A stretch of DNA of 64,000 nucleotides from Kriegella aquimaris (GTDB taxonomy: Bacteria > Bacteroidota > Bacteroidia > Flavobacteriales > Flavobacteriaceae). The position numbers and the translations under genes were made by a program. Positions 9,298-18,592 of this stretch are shown here, piece after piece (the stretch's first letter is position 1; each line of letters starts with the position of its first letter). The DNA is taken from the NCBI RefSeq assembly GCF_900103215.1, contig NZ_FNGV01000006.1:217722-281721 (forward strand), in the 5' to 3' direction. The notes under the pieces were generated by a model. It had not been told where the DNA came from, did not search any database, and saw nothing but the letters and a program-made list of their open reading frames with translations.

Positions 9298-9792
9298 TTA
9301 TCGCTTTCCCAATTCAATGACTTCCAAATCTTTAATATCGGCACCATTGATGACAAATCGCAACATGGTGCGTACTTGGTGAAAACCGTGTTTGCCGCAC
9401 GCTCCGGGGTTCATATGCAAGACTCCAAGTTTTTTGTCCCACATGACTTTTAAAATATGGGAATGGCCACTTATAAATAGCTTTGGGGGGTTCTCAAGTA
9501 TTTCTGCTCGTGTTCTGGCATTGTATTTAGGAGGGTAACCACCGATGTGTGTCATGTAAACGGCCACTTTTTCACATAAGAATCGGGCATTCAACGGAAA
9601 TTCTTTTTGAATTATATGGTCATCGATATTGCCATGTACGCCTCTAACCGGTTTGATTTTCGCCAGGGTATCGGTTACCGCAAGATTTCCGATGTCGCCG
9701 GCATGCCATATTTCATCGGCCTGTTTGGCATATTTTAGAATAGCATCATCGATATGGCTATGGGTATCGGAAAGCAGTAGAATTTTTGTCAT
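9298..9792 (-). CDS. YfcE/MJ0936-like metallophosphodiesterase
   Basis: 164 residues of the calcineurin-like metallophosphoesterase fold. Metal ligands are visible in order: D-T-H (SDTHSH, residues 8-13), G-D (HAGDIGN), G-N (VHGNIDD), G-H-S-H (ISGHSH) and a family-typical NPGACGKHGF. The length matches the YfcE subfamily, small cytoplasmic Mn-dependent phosphodiesterases of unsettled physiological substrate. It is divergent from truA with about 100 bp between. Confidence 0.9.
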   Translation of the reverse strand: MTKILLLSDTHSHIDDAILKYAKQADEIWHAGDIGNLAVTDTLAKIKPVRGVHGNIDDHIIQKEFPLNARFLCEKVAVYMTHIGGYPPKYNARTRAEILENPPKLFISGHSHILKVMWDKKLGVLHMNPGACGKHGFHQVRTMLRFVINGADIKDLEVIELGKR

Positions 9793-9837
9793 ATATTAGA
9801 ATTCATCGTCGGCCGCTCGGAGTTTATGGGAAGTATC

Positions 9838-9869
9838 TTGGTACTCCTAACTCCTAACTATTATCTTTG
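9838..9869 (+). promoter_or_regulatory. Bacteroidota-type promoter of truA
   Basis: TTG at 9838-9840, a 21 bp spacer and TATCTTTG at 9862-9869 match the Bacteroidota consensus. The predicted start of transcription falls around 9876, leaving a leader of fewer than 20 bases before the TTG start codon of truA. Confidence 0.55.
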
Positions 9870-9893
9870 CACGCACAAAGCTAAAGAATCACG

Positions 9894-10652
9894 TTGAGAT
9901 ATTTTATAGAGTTTTCATACGTCGGGAAACAATACCACGGCTGGCAGAACCAACCCAATGCCATAAGTGTGCAACAAGTTTTGGAAGACGCGCTTTCAAA
10001 GCTTCTTCGGCAAACTATTGCGCTAGTTGGCGCAGGGCGCACCGATGCGGGGGTTCATGCAAAGCAAATGTTCGCGCACTTCGATTATGATTCGGTCGAT
10101 GACACGAATGGTCTCGTATACCGATTGAATGCTTTTCTGCCAGATGACATTGCCGTACACTCTATATTTGAAGTCGAAGCTGGTTCCCATGCCCGTTTTG
10201 ATGCCATTGAACGTGCCTATGAGTATTGGGTCTTACAAAAGAAAAATCCGTTTTATGCAGAAGCAGCGCATTATGTAAAGCATCCGCTAGATGTGAAAAA
10301 AATGAACGAAGCGGCTGCGCAACTTTTGGAATATGAAGATTTTGAATGTTTTTCAAAATCGAACACTGATGTTAATACCTATTTGTGTGCTATAAAAAGG
10401 GCGGAATGGGTCGACCAGAAGGGGGTTTTGGTGTTTACCATTGTAGCGGATCGCTTTTTAAGAAATATGGTCAGGGCCATTGTGGGCACGCTACTGGATG
10501 TGGGCACAGGGAAGAATAGTATTGAAGATGTTAAGGCCATCATAAAAAGCGGTGACCGAAGAAATGCAGGACCTTCAGTCCCTGCAAAAGGGTTATATTT
10601 GACGAAAGTTTTGTATCCAGAAACCATTTTAAATAGTACCAAAATTAATTAA
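9894..10652 (+). CDS. truA: tRNA pseudouridine synthase TruA
   Basis: 252 residues; forms pseudouridine at positions 38-40 of tRNA anticodon stems. The catalytic motif GAGRTDAGVHA (Asp53) and RFLRNMVRAIVGTLLDVG near the C-terminus are typical. The frame has to start at TTG 9894, since the encoded RYFIEFSYVGKQYHGWQ is exactly the family N-terminus and no in-frame ATG precedes it. A good promoter lies 25 bp upstream. The ABC exporter follows 72 bp downstream and could be co-transcribed. Confidence 0.95.
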   Translation: MRYFIEFSYVGKQYHGWQNQPNAISVQQVLEDALSKLLRQTIALVGAGRTDAGVHAKQMFAHFDYDSVDDTNGLVYRLNAFLPDDIAVHSIFEVEAGSHARFDAIERAYEYWVLQKKNPFYAEAAHYVKHPLDVKKMNEAAAQLLEYEDFECFSKSNTDVNTYLCAIKRAEWVDQKGVLVFTIVADRFLRNMVRAIVGTLLDVGTGKNSIEDVKAIIKSGDRRNAGPSVPAKGLYLTKVLYPETILNSTKIN

Positions 10653-10724
10653 CTCTAGCCTTCTAAATCACGATATAAAATTTAGATTTGGTCGAAAGTT
10701 GGTCGATTTTAATAATAAATAAGT

Positions 10725-12491
10725 ATGAGCACAGACACGGGGAAAGCTTTTGATACTCGACTCTTCAAACGGGTAATGGCGCATACCCGGCCTTACAAGT
10801 TTACTTTTATTTTAGTGGCCGTAGCGGCCATTGTTTCATCAGGTTTTGCAGTAATGAGTCCTTATATTTTGCAGAATATAGTTGATGATGCGATCATCAA
10901 ATCCGATTCCGAAAAATTACTGTCACTTACCTTGCTTATGTTGGTCGTGTTATTAGGGCAGGTCATAAGCCAATTGTTGTTCAATTACTACGCGAATTGG
11001 CTCGGGGAATCTGTAATCAAAGACGTTCGTATCGACCTTTTTAAGCACATGCTTGGGTTTCGTATGAAGTATTTTGATAATTCTTCCTTAGGGGTTTTGG
11101 TTACACGGGCGGTAGCTGATATGCAGCGTATCGGGGAAATTTTCAGCCAAGGCTTTTTTGTCATTTTTGCCGATCTATTAAAAATGCTTGCTGCTGCCGC
11201 AATGATGTTGTACATGAATTGGAAGTTATCGCTTATCGTTTTCGCCATACTTCCGGTTATCTTGTATGCTACCCGTTTGTTTCAGCAAGCGATGAAAGTA
11301 GCCTTTATAGAAGTACGTGCCCAAGTCTCTAATTTAAACTCTTTTGTTCAAGAGCGTATTACGGGTATGAAAATCGTGCAGTTGTTTACGCGGGAAAAAA
11401 TTGAGGCCGAAAAATTTCGTGAAATCAATGAAAAGCATCAAAATGCCTGGCTTAAAACGGTATGGTACAATTCCATTTTCTTTCCTATAGCAGAAATTGT
11501 TTCCTCGGTTGCAGTTGGTTTGGTGGTTTGGTACGGTGGTCTTCAAAACGTGACGAATATTGGTGATAACATTGCAGGAACGATATTCGCATTTATTTTA
11601 TTTATTGAGATTCTATTTCGACCGCTCCGTCAAATCGCCGATAAATTCAATACGTTGCAAATGGGTATGGTGGCCGCAAATCGGGTTTTTAAGATATTGG
11701 ATACCGAAAGCAATATTGAAGATTTGGGTACAGAAGTGAAGGATACAGTTAAAGGAGATATTAAATTTTCGGATGTACATTTTGGGTATTTGGAAGATGA
11801 AGAAGTGCTACACGGAATTTCCTTTGAAGTGAAAGCCGGAGAAACCGTGGCCATTGTTGGAGCTACCGGTGCCGGAAAATCTACCATTATTAATCTGCTC
11901 AACCGGTTTTATGAAATCAATTCCGGAAGCATTTCCGTCGATGGAATTGATATCAAAGATTACAAATTGGCTTCCTTAAGAGGGCATATCGCCGTAGTTT
12001 TGCAAGATGTTTTCCTTTTTGCCGATACCATAGCCAACAATATTTCATTAAAAGATCCTTCCGTAAGTGTTGATGATATTGAGCGGGCGGCCAAAGAGAT
12101 CGGGGTGCATGAATTTATAAGCAGTTTACCGGGCGGGTATCAATACAATGTTAAAGAGCGGGGCACTATGCTTTCAAGTGGTCAACGCCAGCTTATAGCA
12201 TTTTTACGGGCGTATGCCAGCAATCCGAGTATTTTGGTATTGGATGAAGCAACATCTTCGGTCGACACCTATTCTGAACAACTGATACAGCGGGCTACCG
12301 ATAAAATTACTGAAGGTAGAACCAGTATCGTTATAGCGCACCGTTTGGCAACAGTTAAGAAAGCGGACAAAATTTTGGTTATGGATGCCGGTAAGATTGT
12401 CGAAACGGGTACCCACAAACAACTTTTGAAACAGGATGGTTATTACAGCGGACTTTATGAGGCCCAGTTTATGGCCGAAGAGGTGGCCTAA
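10725..12491 (+). CDS. ABC exporter, fused membrane and ATPase domains (MsbA/multidrug type)
   Basis: 588 residues. Six hydrophobic segments in the first 320 residues form the ABC_membrane domain; the nucleotide-binding domain follows with Walker A GATGAGKST (379-387), Q-loop (VVLQDVFLF), signature LSSGQRQ and Walker B ILVLDEATSSVD. Half transporters of this type dimerise in the inner membrane and export lipids or drugs; the substrate cannot be told. In many Bacteroidota a gene like this sits beside truA. Its stop codon abuts the stop codon of convergent cdaA with no base between. Confidence 0.92.
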   Translation: MSTDTGKAFDTRLFKRVMAHTRPYKFTFILVAVAAIVSSGFAVMSPYILQNIVDDAIIKSDSEKLLSLTLLMLVVLLGQVISQLLFNYYANWLGESVIKDVRIDLFKHMLGFRMKYFDNSSLGVLVTRAVADMQRIGEIFSQGFFVIFADLLKMLAAAAMMLYMNWKLSLIVFAILPVILYATRLFQQAMKVAFIEVRAQVSNLNSFVQERITGMKIVQLFTREKIEAEKFREINEKHQNAWLKTVWYNSIFFPIAEIVSSVAVGLVVWYGGLQNVTNIGDNIAGTIFAFILFIEILFRPLRQIADKFNTLQMGMVAANRVFKILDTESNIEDLGTEVKDTVKGDIKFSDVHFGYLEDEEVLHGISFEVKAGETVAIVGATGAGKSTIINLLNRFYEINSGSISVDGIDIKDYKLASLRGHIAVVLQDVFLFADTIANNISLKDPSVSVDDIERAAKEIGVHEFISSLPGGYQYNVKERGTMLSSGQRQLIAFLRAYASNPSILVLDEATSSVDTYSEQLIQRATDKITEGRTSIVIAHRLATVKKADKILVMDAGKIVETGTHKQLLKQDGYYSGLYEAQFMAEEVA

Positions 12492-13277
12492 TTAAATCAA
12501 ATCCTCCTCCAACATGGTTTTGAGTTCCTCTAAATCTTTGAAATGGGCAAAACCTCCATTCTTTATATAAGATATGCCCCCTGTTTCTTCGCTTACCACT
12601 AACGATAATGCATCTGTCTTTTCTGAAATACCTAGTGCCGCGCGATGTCGCAATCCATATTTTAAAGGAATCTTACGTTCGTTGGAGACGGGAAGGATAA
12701 CCCTTGTTGCAACGATGTAATTATTTACGATTACCGCTGCACCATCATGTAGCGTACTGTTTTTATAGAATATACTTTCTATAATGGGCTGGTTGATTTC
12801 AATGTTCATTTTATCCCCAGTAGATTTTATAAAATCCAAAGAATTATTACGCTCGATAACCAAAATGGCACCCGTTTTGGTCTCACTCAGTTTTTGGCAT
12901 GCATTTACAATTTCATCAATATTTGTAGAGGTCGTCAATCCTTCTTGCCGTAAAAATTTAAAGTGTTTGAGAAAATTGCGCTTGTTGGCGAAATTGGTAG
13001 ACCCGATCATCAATAAAAACTTCCGGATCTCTTGTTGAAATACAATAATCAATGCAATAAGGCCCACTTGCATAAATGCCCCGACCATACTGCTGATCAT
13101 TTCCATACCCAAGAGTTCGGTGAGTTTCCAAAAGCCCCAAACGATAACAATGCCCAAAAAGATATTGATCGCAACGGAGCCGCGGACCAATTTATAGATG
13201 TAGTAGAGAAGTACTGCGACTAAAATGATGTCGAGGACATCGGTAATCTCGAAGTCGATAAAATTCAAAAAATCCAA
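12492..13277 (-). CDS. cdaA: Diadenylate cyclase CdaA
   Basis: 261 residues. Three N-terminal membrane helices (about 14-31, 35-55 and 60-82) are followed by the DisA_N/DAC domain with the two signature motifs DGA (178-180) and RHR (210-212). The enzyme condenses two ATP into cyclic di-AMP, which in other bacteria controls potassium and osmotic balance. It lies 54 bp downstream of folP in the same direction, a pairing common in Bacteroidota. No CdaR-like partner gene is present. The 3' end touches the ABC exporter's 3' end. Confidence 0.93.
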   Translation of the reverse strand: MDFLNFIDFEITDVLDIILVAVLLYYIYKLVRGSVAINIFLGIVIVWGFWKLTELLGMEMISSMVGAFMQVGLIALIIVFQQEIRKFLLMIGSTNFANKRNFLKHFKFLRQEGLTTSTNIDEIVNACQKLSETKTGAILVIERNNSLDFIKSTGDKMNIEINQPIIESIFYKNSTLHDGAAVIVNNYIVATRVILPVSNERKIPLKYGLRHRAALGISEKTDALSLVVSEETGGISYIKNGGFAHFKDLEELKTMLEEDLI

Positions 13278-13331
13278 TTAGTACCGTTTTTGTAAAATTA
13301 TGAAAAATAGATGAACAAAAATTCAAACCTT

Positions 13332-14156
13332 TTATGAAGCAAGTGCTTTTGCCAATTTAATACATTCTACAGCCTCTTTTACATCGTGCACCCTTAAAAT
13401 GGAAGCTCCTTTTTGCAGGGCTACCATATTCAGTGCGGTAGTTCCATTGAGCGCGTTTTCGGCACTACCGCCTAAAATTTTATAGATCATTGATTTTCTG
13501 CTTAGACCGGCCAAGATGGGAAGTTCAAAGGTTTGAAACAAGTGCAACTGTCGAAGCAACTCGTAATTTTGTGCTATATTTTTGGCGAACCCAAAACCCG
13601 GGTCAACCATCAGGTCATTAATTTGCTTAGCTCTTGCCAAAACGATGCGTTCAGAAAAGAATTGAAGTATCTCTGTAAGTAAATTTTCATAATTGGTCTG
13701 CTGTTGCATGTTTTTGGGATTGCCCCGCATGTGCATCATAATATAGGGTACTTGATAGGCCGCAATAGTGTCAAACATGTTTTCGTCTAGCATTCCTGCG
13801 GAAATATCATTAATCATTGCCGCACCTACCTGCAAACATTCCTTGGCAACATTACTACGAAAAGTGTCAATGGATAGTAGGCTTTCAGGAAATTCTTTCT
13901 GTAGCGCTTCTATCACCGGAACTATTCTTTTTGTTTCGGCTTCTTCCGATATTTCCGTTGCCCCCGGCCGCGAACTATATGCGCCCACATCGATGAAGGT
14001 GGCCCCTTCATGTAGCATACTTTCCACCTGCAGTAAAATATTCTTTTCTTTGGTGTACTTTCCACCGTCATAAAAAGAATCAGGGGTTATATTGAGAATA
14101 CCCATGACCTTGGGTTGGCTCAGATCAATTAAATTTCCTTTGCAATTGATAGTCAT
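13332..14156 (-). CDS. folP: Dihydropteroate synthase
   Basis: 274 residues of the TIM-barrel folate enzyme that joins p-aminobenzoate to dihydropterin pyrophosphate; the sulfonamide target. Seen motifs: ILNITPDSFYDGG near residue 20, DVGAYSSRPGA, MHMRGNP, DPGFGFAKN and the C-terminal RVHDV. Start ATG 14156 gives MTINCKGNLIDLSQPKVMG, which is the usual short flavobacterial N-terminus. It precedes cdaA, probably in one operon. Confidence 0.95.
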   Translation of the reverse strand: MTINCKGNLIDLSQPKVMGILNITPDSFYDGGKYTKEKNILLQVESMLHEGATFIDVGAYSSRPGATEISEEAETKRIVPVIEALQKEFPESLLSIDTFRSNVAKECLQVGAAMINDISAGMLDENMFDTIAAYQVPYIMMHMRGNPKNMQQQTNYENLLTEILQFFSERIVLARAKQINDLMVDPGFGFAKNIAQNYELLRQLHLFQTFELPILAGLSRKSMIYKILGGSAENALNGTTALNMVALQKGASILRVHDVKEAVECIKLAKALAS

Positions 14157-14268
14157 AATTTGATAAAGTTGGAGGAATTGGGCTTGATAAACCGAGTTTA
14201 AAACGCGAACTTTGGCGAATTGAAATTTTAAGCGAAATTTACCATTTAAGTGGTAGTAAAAAAAATAG

Positions 14269-14823
14269 ATGCAGCAAACTTCTGAACAATACGATGCGGT
14301 AGTAGCTATTTGCCGGAATCTGTTTCAAAAAAAAATGAAGGATTATGGCAGCGCTTGGCGAATTTTAAGGCTTCCTTCCCTGACCGATCAGATATATATC
14401 AAAGCTCAACGTATACGAAGTTTGCAAGAAAACGAAGTTCGTAAAGTAGATGAGGGAGAACGTTCTGAATTTATCGGTATCATTAATTATGCGATAATGG
14501 CCCTCATTCAATTGGAAATGGGCATCGCCTCTGAACCTGATCTTTCCGAGGAAAAAGCCGTAGCACTTTATGATAAGCATATTTCGGAAACAAAATCACT
14601 TATGGAGAAAAAGAACCATGATTATGGAGAGGCTTGGCGTGATATGCGCATAAGTTCTTTGACCGACTTGATTTTGCAGAAATTGTTGCGCGTTAAACAG
14701 ATAGAAGATAACAAAGGGAAAACTTTGGTCAGTGAGGGAATCGATGCCAATTATCAGGATATGATAAATTATGCCATTTTTGCACTTATCCATATGGATG
14801 AGCACCAATCTGAAAAGGGGTAA
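14269..14823 (+). CDS. DUF1599 protein with internal duplication
   Basis: 184 residues made of two copies of one module. The first contains KKMKDYGSAWRILRLPSLTD (about residues 22-41), the second KKNHDYGEAWRDMRISSLTD (about 109-128), each followed by a conserved I-N-Y-A-I/F-A-L-I segment. This is the architecture of DUF1599 proteins in Bacteroidota, whose biochemical role is not known to me. Divergent from folP. No signal or membrane segment, so cytoplasmic. Confidence 0.85.
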   Translation: MQQTSEQYDAVVAICRNLFQKKMKDYGSAWRILRLPSLTDQIYIKAQRIRSLQENEVRKVDEGERSEFIGIINYAIMALIQLEMGIASEPDLSEEKAVALYDKHISETKSLMEKKNHDYGEAWRDMRISSLTDLILQKLLRVKQIEDNKGKTLVSEGIDANYQDMINYAIFALIHMDEHQSEKG

Positions 14824-14931
14824 ACTTTCATTAAAGCACGGTATGACCCTAGCATATAATTTACACTGCAATTCTTAATGTTAATCTAATAATCAGTGTG
14901 TCGGATAGCATAATATTCACTTAAAGAAAAC

Positions 14932-16029
14932 ATGAAATATATAGTCGGTTTATCACGTATAATAGTTGGAGTTCTTTTTATTATTAGCGGGTTCATAAAA
15001 CTCAATGACCCTGTTGGTTTCTCATTCAAACTGCAAGAATATTTCAGTGCCGGCGTTTTAGATCTTCCGTTTTTTGAGCCGTATGCATTGACTATTTCTA
15101 TTTTTGTTGTCATTTTCGAGGTGATGTTGGGCGTAATGCTCTTGACTGGCTTTCGGGTGAAGTTTACAGTGTGGAGCTTATTGCTAATGATTGTGTTTTT
15201 TACCTTCCTGACATTTTATTCGGCCTATTTCAATAAGGTGACCGACTGTGGTTGCTTTGGAGATGCTATCAAATTGACTCCATGGGAATCGTTCACAAAA
15301 GATATTGTACTTCTGGTATTGATTGTTGTTTTATTTGTAGGCAGTAAGCATATTAAGTCGGTTTTTGGCCCGAATACCAAAAGAATCGTTACTGTAATCG
15401 CATTGGTGTTATGCGGAATCTATGCCAATTACGTGCTAAATCATTTGCCGGTAATTGACTTTAGACCGTATAAAATCGGTGCAAATATCGAGCAGGGTAT
15501 GGGAGTCCCCGAAGGTGCGCCCAAAGCTATATTTGAATATGCATGGAAATTTAAGGTCGATGGCGAGGAAAAGGTTTTTGTTACCCAAGGCGATTATCCG
15601 ACGGTCGATGGTGAATTTATCGATGTCGAGACGACTGAAATACAAAAAGGTTATGAACCGCCCATACATGATTTTACCATAGAACAAGAAGGTGAAGACT
15701 TTGCAGCGACCTTACTTCAAAAACCGAAATTAATCATGGTGGTGGCTTACGATTTGCGAAAGAGCCATATGCCCGTTTTTGAACAAATAAAGCAAATTAC
15801 CGATAGTGCGGTAAAGAAGGGATATAAAGTAATTGGTATGTCGGCATCCAATGATGAACAGACCCAACAATTACGTCAGACCTACGATTTGAATTTTGAG
15901 TTTTATTTTACTGATGAAACTACATTGAAGACTATAGTTCGTTCGAACCCGGGAGTTTTGGTGTTGGAAAAAGGAACTATCAAGCAAAAAGTACATTATA
16001 ACGATTTAGGAGATTTGGAATTCAATTAA
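14932..16029 (+). CDS. DoxX/MauE-like membrane protein with C-terminal thioredoxin-like region
   Basis: 365 residues. The first 180 form a four- or five-helix DoxX/MauE-type membrane domain with the conserved D-C-G-C-F-G-D loop (about residues 103-109), a possible redox-active cysteine pair. The C-terminal soluble part (about 200-365) has a predicted thioredoxin-like fold ending in PGVLVLEKGTI but no CxxC. This matches the BT_3928 family of Bacteroidota. It lies 70 bp before tpiA in the same direction and may be co-transcribed. A role in thiol or electron handling at the membrane is an inference from the fold. Confidence 0.87.
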   Translation: MKYIVGLSRIIVGVLFIISGFIKLNDPVGFSFKLQEYFSAGVLDLPFFEPYALTISIFVVIFEVMLGVMLLTGFRVKFTVWSLLLMIVFFTFLTFYSAYFNKVTDCGCFGDAIKLTPWESFTKDIVLLVLIVVLFVGSKHIKSVFGPNTKRIVTVIALVLCGIYANYVLNHLPVIDFRPYKIGANIEQGMGVPEGAPKAIFEYAWKFKVDGEEKVFVTQGDYPTVDGEFIDVETTEIQKGYEPPIHDFTIEQEGEDFAATLLQKPKLIMVVAYDLRKSHMPVFEQIKQITDSAVKKGYKVIGMSASNDEQTQQLRQTYDLNFEFYFTDETTLKTIVRSNPGVLVLEKGTIKQKVHYNDLGDLEFN

Positions 16030-16099
16030 TCGGATTTTAAAGCTGATGCATTGGATGAAATCAAAGAGTATAGAATTTTAGAAACTAAACACATCGAAA

Positions 16100-16849
16100 A
16101 TGAGAAGTAAAATTGTTGCAGGAAATTGGAAAATGAACAAAAATATGAAAGAGACGGAAGCCTTGCTTACCGAACTTTCAGCAAAACTGCCCGATACAAA
16201 AGCCGAAGTCATGGTGGCACCTACTTTTGTTAATTTGGCCAAGGCCGTACGTACGTTGGAAACTTCGACTATTGAGGTTATTGCACAGAACGTCCATTTC
16301 GCAGAAAACGGAGCCTATACCGGTGAAATTTCTGCAGATATGTTATTGAGTGTGGGGGTCGAGACTGTCATTATAGGTCATTCAGAAAGAAGAGCTTATT
16401 TTGGAGAAACCGATGAGATTTTGGCTAAAAAAGTGGTTACGGCATTGGGCAAGGGCATGCGTGTCATGTTTTGCTTTGGGGAAGAATTGGAAGATAGAAA
16501 ATCTGGCAACCATTTTAACCTTGTTGAAAGCCAACTGAAGAATGCACTATTTTCTTTGGATGCTAGTGTATGGTCGAAAATTATATTGGCTTATGAGCCT
16601 GTTTGGGCAATTGGTACAGGTGAAACTGCATCTCCCGAGCAAGCCCAAGAAATGCACGCCTTTATTCGAAAAACAATTACGGAAGCTTATGATGCAACTA
16701 TAGCCAATAATGTTTCTATTCTTTACGGAGGAAGCGTTAAACCGGCCAATGCAGAAGAAATTTTCTCAAAACCTGATGTTGATGGGGGACTCATTGGTGG
16801 GGCGTCATTAAAAGCTGATGACTTTGTGGCAATTATAAGTGCCATTTAG
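16100..16849 (+). CDS. tpiA: Triosephosphate isomerase
   Basis: 249 residues; interconverts dihydroxyacetone phosphate and glyceraldehyde 3-phosphate in glycolysis. Diagnostic motifs in order: VAGNWKMNKN (active-site Asn/Lys), IGHSERR (catalytic His), AYEPVWAIGTGE (catalytic Glu, flexible loop) and LYGGSVKPAN (phosphate binding). Full length. A hairpin terminator follows. Confidence 0.97.
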   Translation: MRSKIVAGNWKMNKNMKETEALLTELSAKLPDTKAEVMVAPTFVNLAKAVRTLETSTIEVIAQNVHFAENGAYTGEISADMLLSVGVETVIIGHSERRAYFGETDEILAKKVVTALGKGMRVMFCFGEELEDRKSGNHFNLVESQLKNALFSLDASVWSKIILAYEPVWAIGTGETASPEQAQEMHAFIRKTITEAYDATIANNVSILYGGSVKPANAEEIFSKPDVDGGLIGGASLKADDFVAIISAI

Positions 16850-16865
16850 AGCTAAAACGTCTTTT

Positions 16866-16907
16866 TAGGAGGTTTTTACTTCGAAGAAATGAGAACCTCC
16901 TATTTTT
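16866..16907 (+). terminator. Intrinsic terminator after tpiA
   Basis: TAGGAGGTT (16866-16874) pairs with AACCTCCTA (16894-16902), followed by T5. It separates tpiA from prmA, whose start is 23 bp beyond. Confidence 0.75.
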
Positions 16908-16929
16908 CATTCATATTATGAAGTAGCGC

Positions 16930-17766
16930 ATGTCAAATACCATTTATGTAGAATATAATTTTAAGATTGAGCCTCAACAACCTGCTTCCGATATTTTAAT
17001 TGCCGAATTGGGAGAGGCCGGTTTTGAAAGTTTTGTCGAGAATGAGGAAGGGATTTTGGCGTACATTCAAAAAACGGATTGGAACGACACTATTCTTAAA
17101 GGCATCCAGATTTTTGATAATAAGAATTTTAAAATTGATTTCTCTTTAAAAGAAATCGAACAAGAAAATTGGAATGCGACTTGGGAGCAGAATTTCGATC
17201 CTATTCAAGTAGGTGACCAATGTATGGTCCGTGCTCCTTTTCATGCAAAACCAACGACAAAATACGATATCGTCATTGAACCAAAGATGAGTTTTGGAAC
17301 TGGGCACCACGAAACTACCCATATGATGTTACAGTTTATTTTGGACCACGATTTTGACGGTAAATCGGTGTTGGATATGGGTTCGGGAACTGGCGTACTG
17401 GCTATCTTGGCCGCAATGAAAGGCGCTTCTCATGTTGATGCCATCGATATTGATAATTGGTGTTATGTGAACGCCAAAGAAAACGTGCAACGGAACAACT
17501 GTGACCATATCAATGTGAAAGAGGGGGATAGTAGTCTGTTGGGATCGATGAAATACGATATTATTTTGGCCAATATTAATCGAAATATATTGTTGGAAGA
17601 TATCCCGCGATATGCCGAATCACTAAAAAAAGATGGACAGCTATTTCTAAGTGGGTTTTATTCCGAAGACATTCCTACGATTTCTGCAAAATGTAGGGAG
17701 TTAAACCTAGAATTTGAAAAAAACATCGAAAAAAATAATTGGGTTGCCGTAAAATATGTATTTTAG
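16930..17766 (+). CDS. prmA: Ribosomal protein L11 methyltransferase
   Basis: 278 residues; SAM-dependent trimethylation of ribosomal protein uL11. An N-terminal substrate-recognition domain (about 1-75) precedes the catalytic domain with MSFGTGHHETT and the SAM motif VLDMGSGTGVLAILAA; the late NPPY-like site is LANINRN. Length is normal. clpS starts 44 bp downstream, and prmA-clpS is a frequent pair in Bacteroidota. Confidence 0.94.
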   Translation: MSNTIYVEYNFKIEPQQPASDILIAELGEAGFESFVENEEGILAYIQKTDWNDTILKGIQIFDNKNFKIDFSLKEIEQENWNATWEQNFDPIQVGDQCMVRAPFHAKPTTKYDIVIEPKMSFGTGHHETTHMMLQFILDHDFDGKSVLDMGSGTGVLAILAAMKGASHVDAIDIDNWCYVNAKENVQRNNCDHINVKEGDSSLLGSMKYDIILANINRNILLEDIPRYAESLKKDGQLFLSGFYSEDIPTISAKCRELNLEFEKNIEKNNWVAVKYVF

Positions 17767-17809
17767 GGAGTGTTATACTGGTAGAAATGAATGTATAAAT
17801 GTTATCACT

Positions 17810-18085
17810 ATGAGCACCAAAGAAAAAATATCGGAAGAGCTGCTTTTAGAGGAAAAAGTAGTGAAACAGAATGAAATTGTACTTTTCAACGACGAGGTCA
17901 ACACTTTTGATCATGTTATTGAAACATTAATCGCTGTTTGCGATCACACTCCTGAGCAAGCCGAACAATGCGCTTTGATAGTTCATTACAACGGCAAATG
18001 CACTGTCAAAACAGGAGAGTACAATGATTTGGAACCACAATGTAGTGGATTGCTACAAGCCGGACTGAGTGCTGAAATCGTTTAG
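17810..18085 (+). CDS. clpS: ATP-dependent Clp protease adaptor ClpS
   Basis: 91 residues from ATG 17810. ClpS delivers N-degron substrates to ClpAP/ClpCP. The core has the family pattern VLFNDEVNTFDHVIETL and later CALIVHYNGKC. An upstream in-frame start at 17756 would overlap prmA and add residues with no family resemblance, so I prefer 17810. The metal/hydrophobic-pocket residues N-D-E of the first strand are intact. Confidence 0.93.
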   Translation: MSTKEKISEELLLEEKVVKQNEIVLFNDEVNTFDHVIETLIAVCDHTPEQAEQCALIVHYNGKCTVKTGEYNDLEPQCSGLLQAGLSAEIV

Positions 18086-18592
18086 TGCGTAAAGCCTAAC
18101 GTTATAGCATGGTTTTCCTTGGCTTATTGCAGGCCGTCACCATACCAAGATGTTTTTTGGTAGCCAAAAAGTATTCCCTAATTTCTTGTAAAATCTTTTC
18201 TTATTGTAGTACACTGTCGTGCTAATATTTTAGACGTTCTAGGGTCTGAAATCCACGGATAATCTTAAATCCGGCTACTATTAGTTGCATAATAAGGAAT
18301 TTGAGATGCTGTCAACTTTCTATCCCTGATTCCCTGGTCATTTTCAAACTTTTAAATCATTTCATATTTCACGGTTAAAGCCCGTATTTTAGTAATTCGG
18401 CAGAAATTGATATTTGCCCAGAACTTAAATAATAGAATAACATACTGGCTGTTTGCCTTGGAAAGCTTTGTGGTGTGCGGTTTGCTTGCTATTGTAGTTT
18501 TCGATTAATGTAAGAAATATACCTAACCCTTTTCAGCTGCAAAAGTGGTATATTCCATGCCTTAAATGTTCGTAGTAATAATTGTGCGATGA
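18086..18592. other. 507-bp noncoding stretch upstream of the sigma factor
   Basis: Both strands lack a plausible coding frame. One weak inverted repeat TACCAA (18143-18148)/TTGGTA (18157-18162) is present. No terminator or standard promoter was convincing. Confidence 0.5.
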
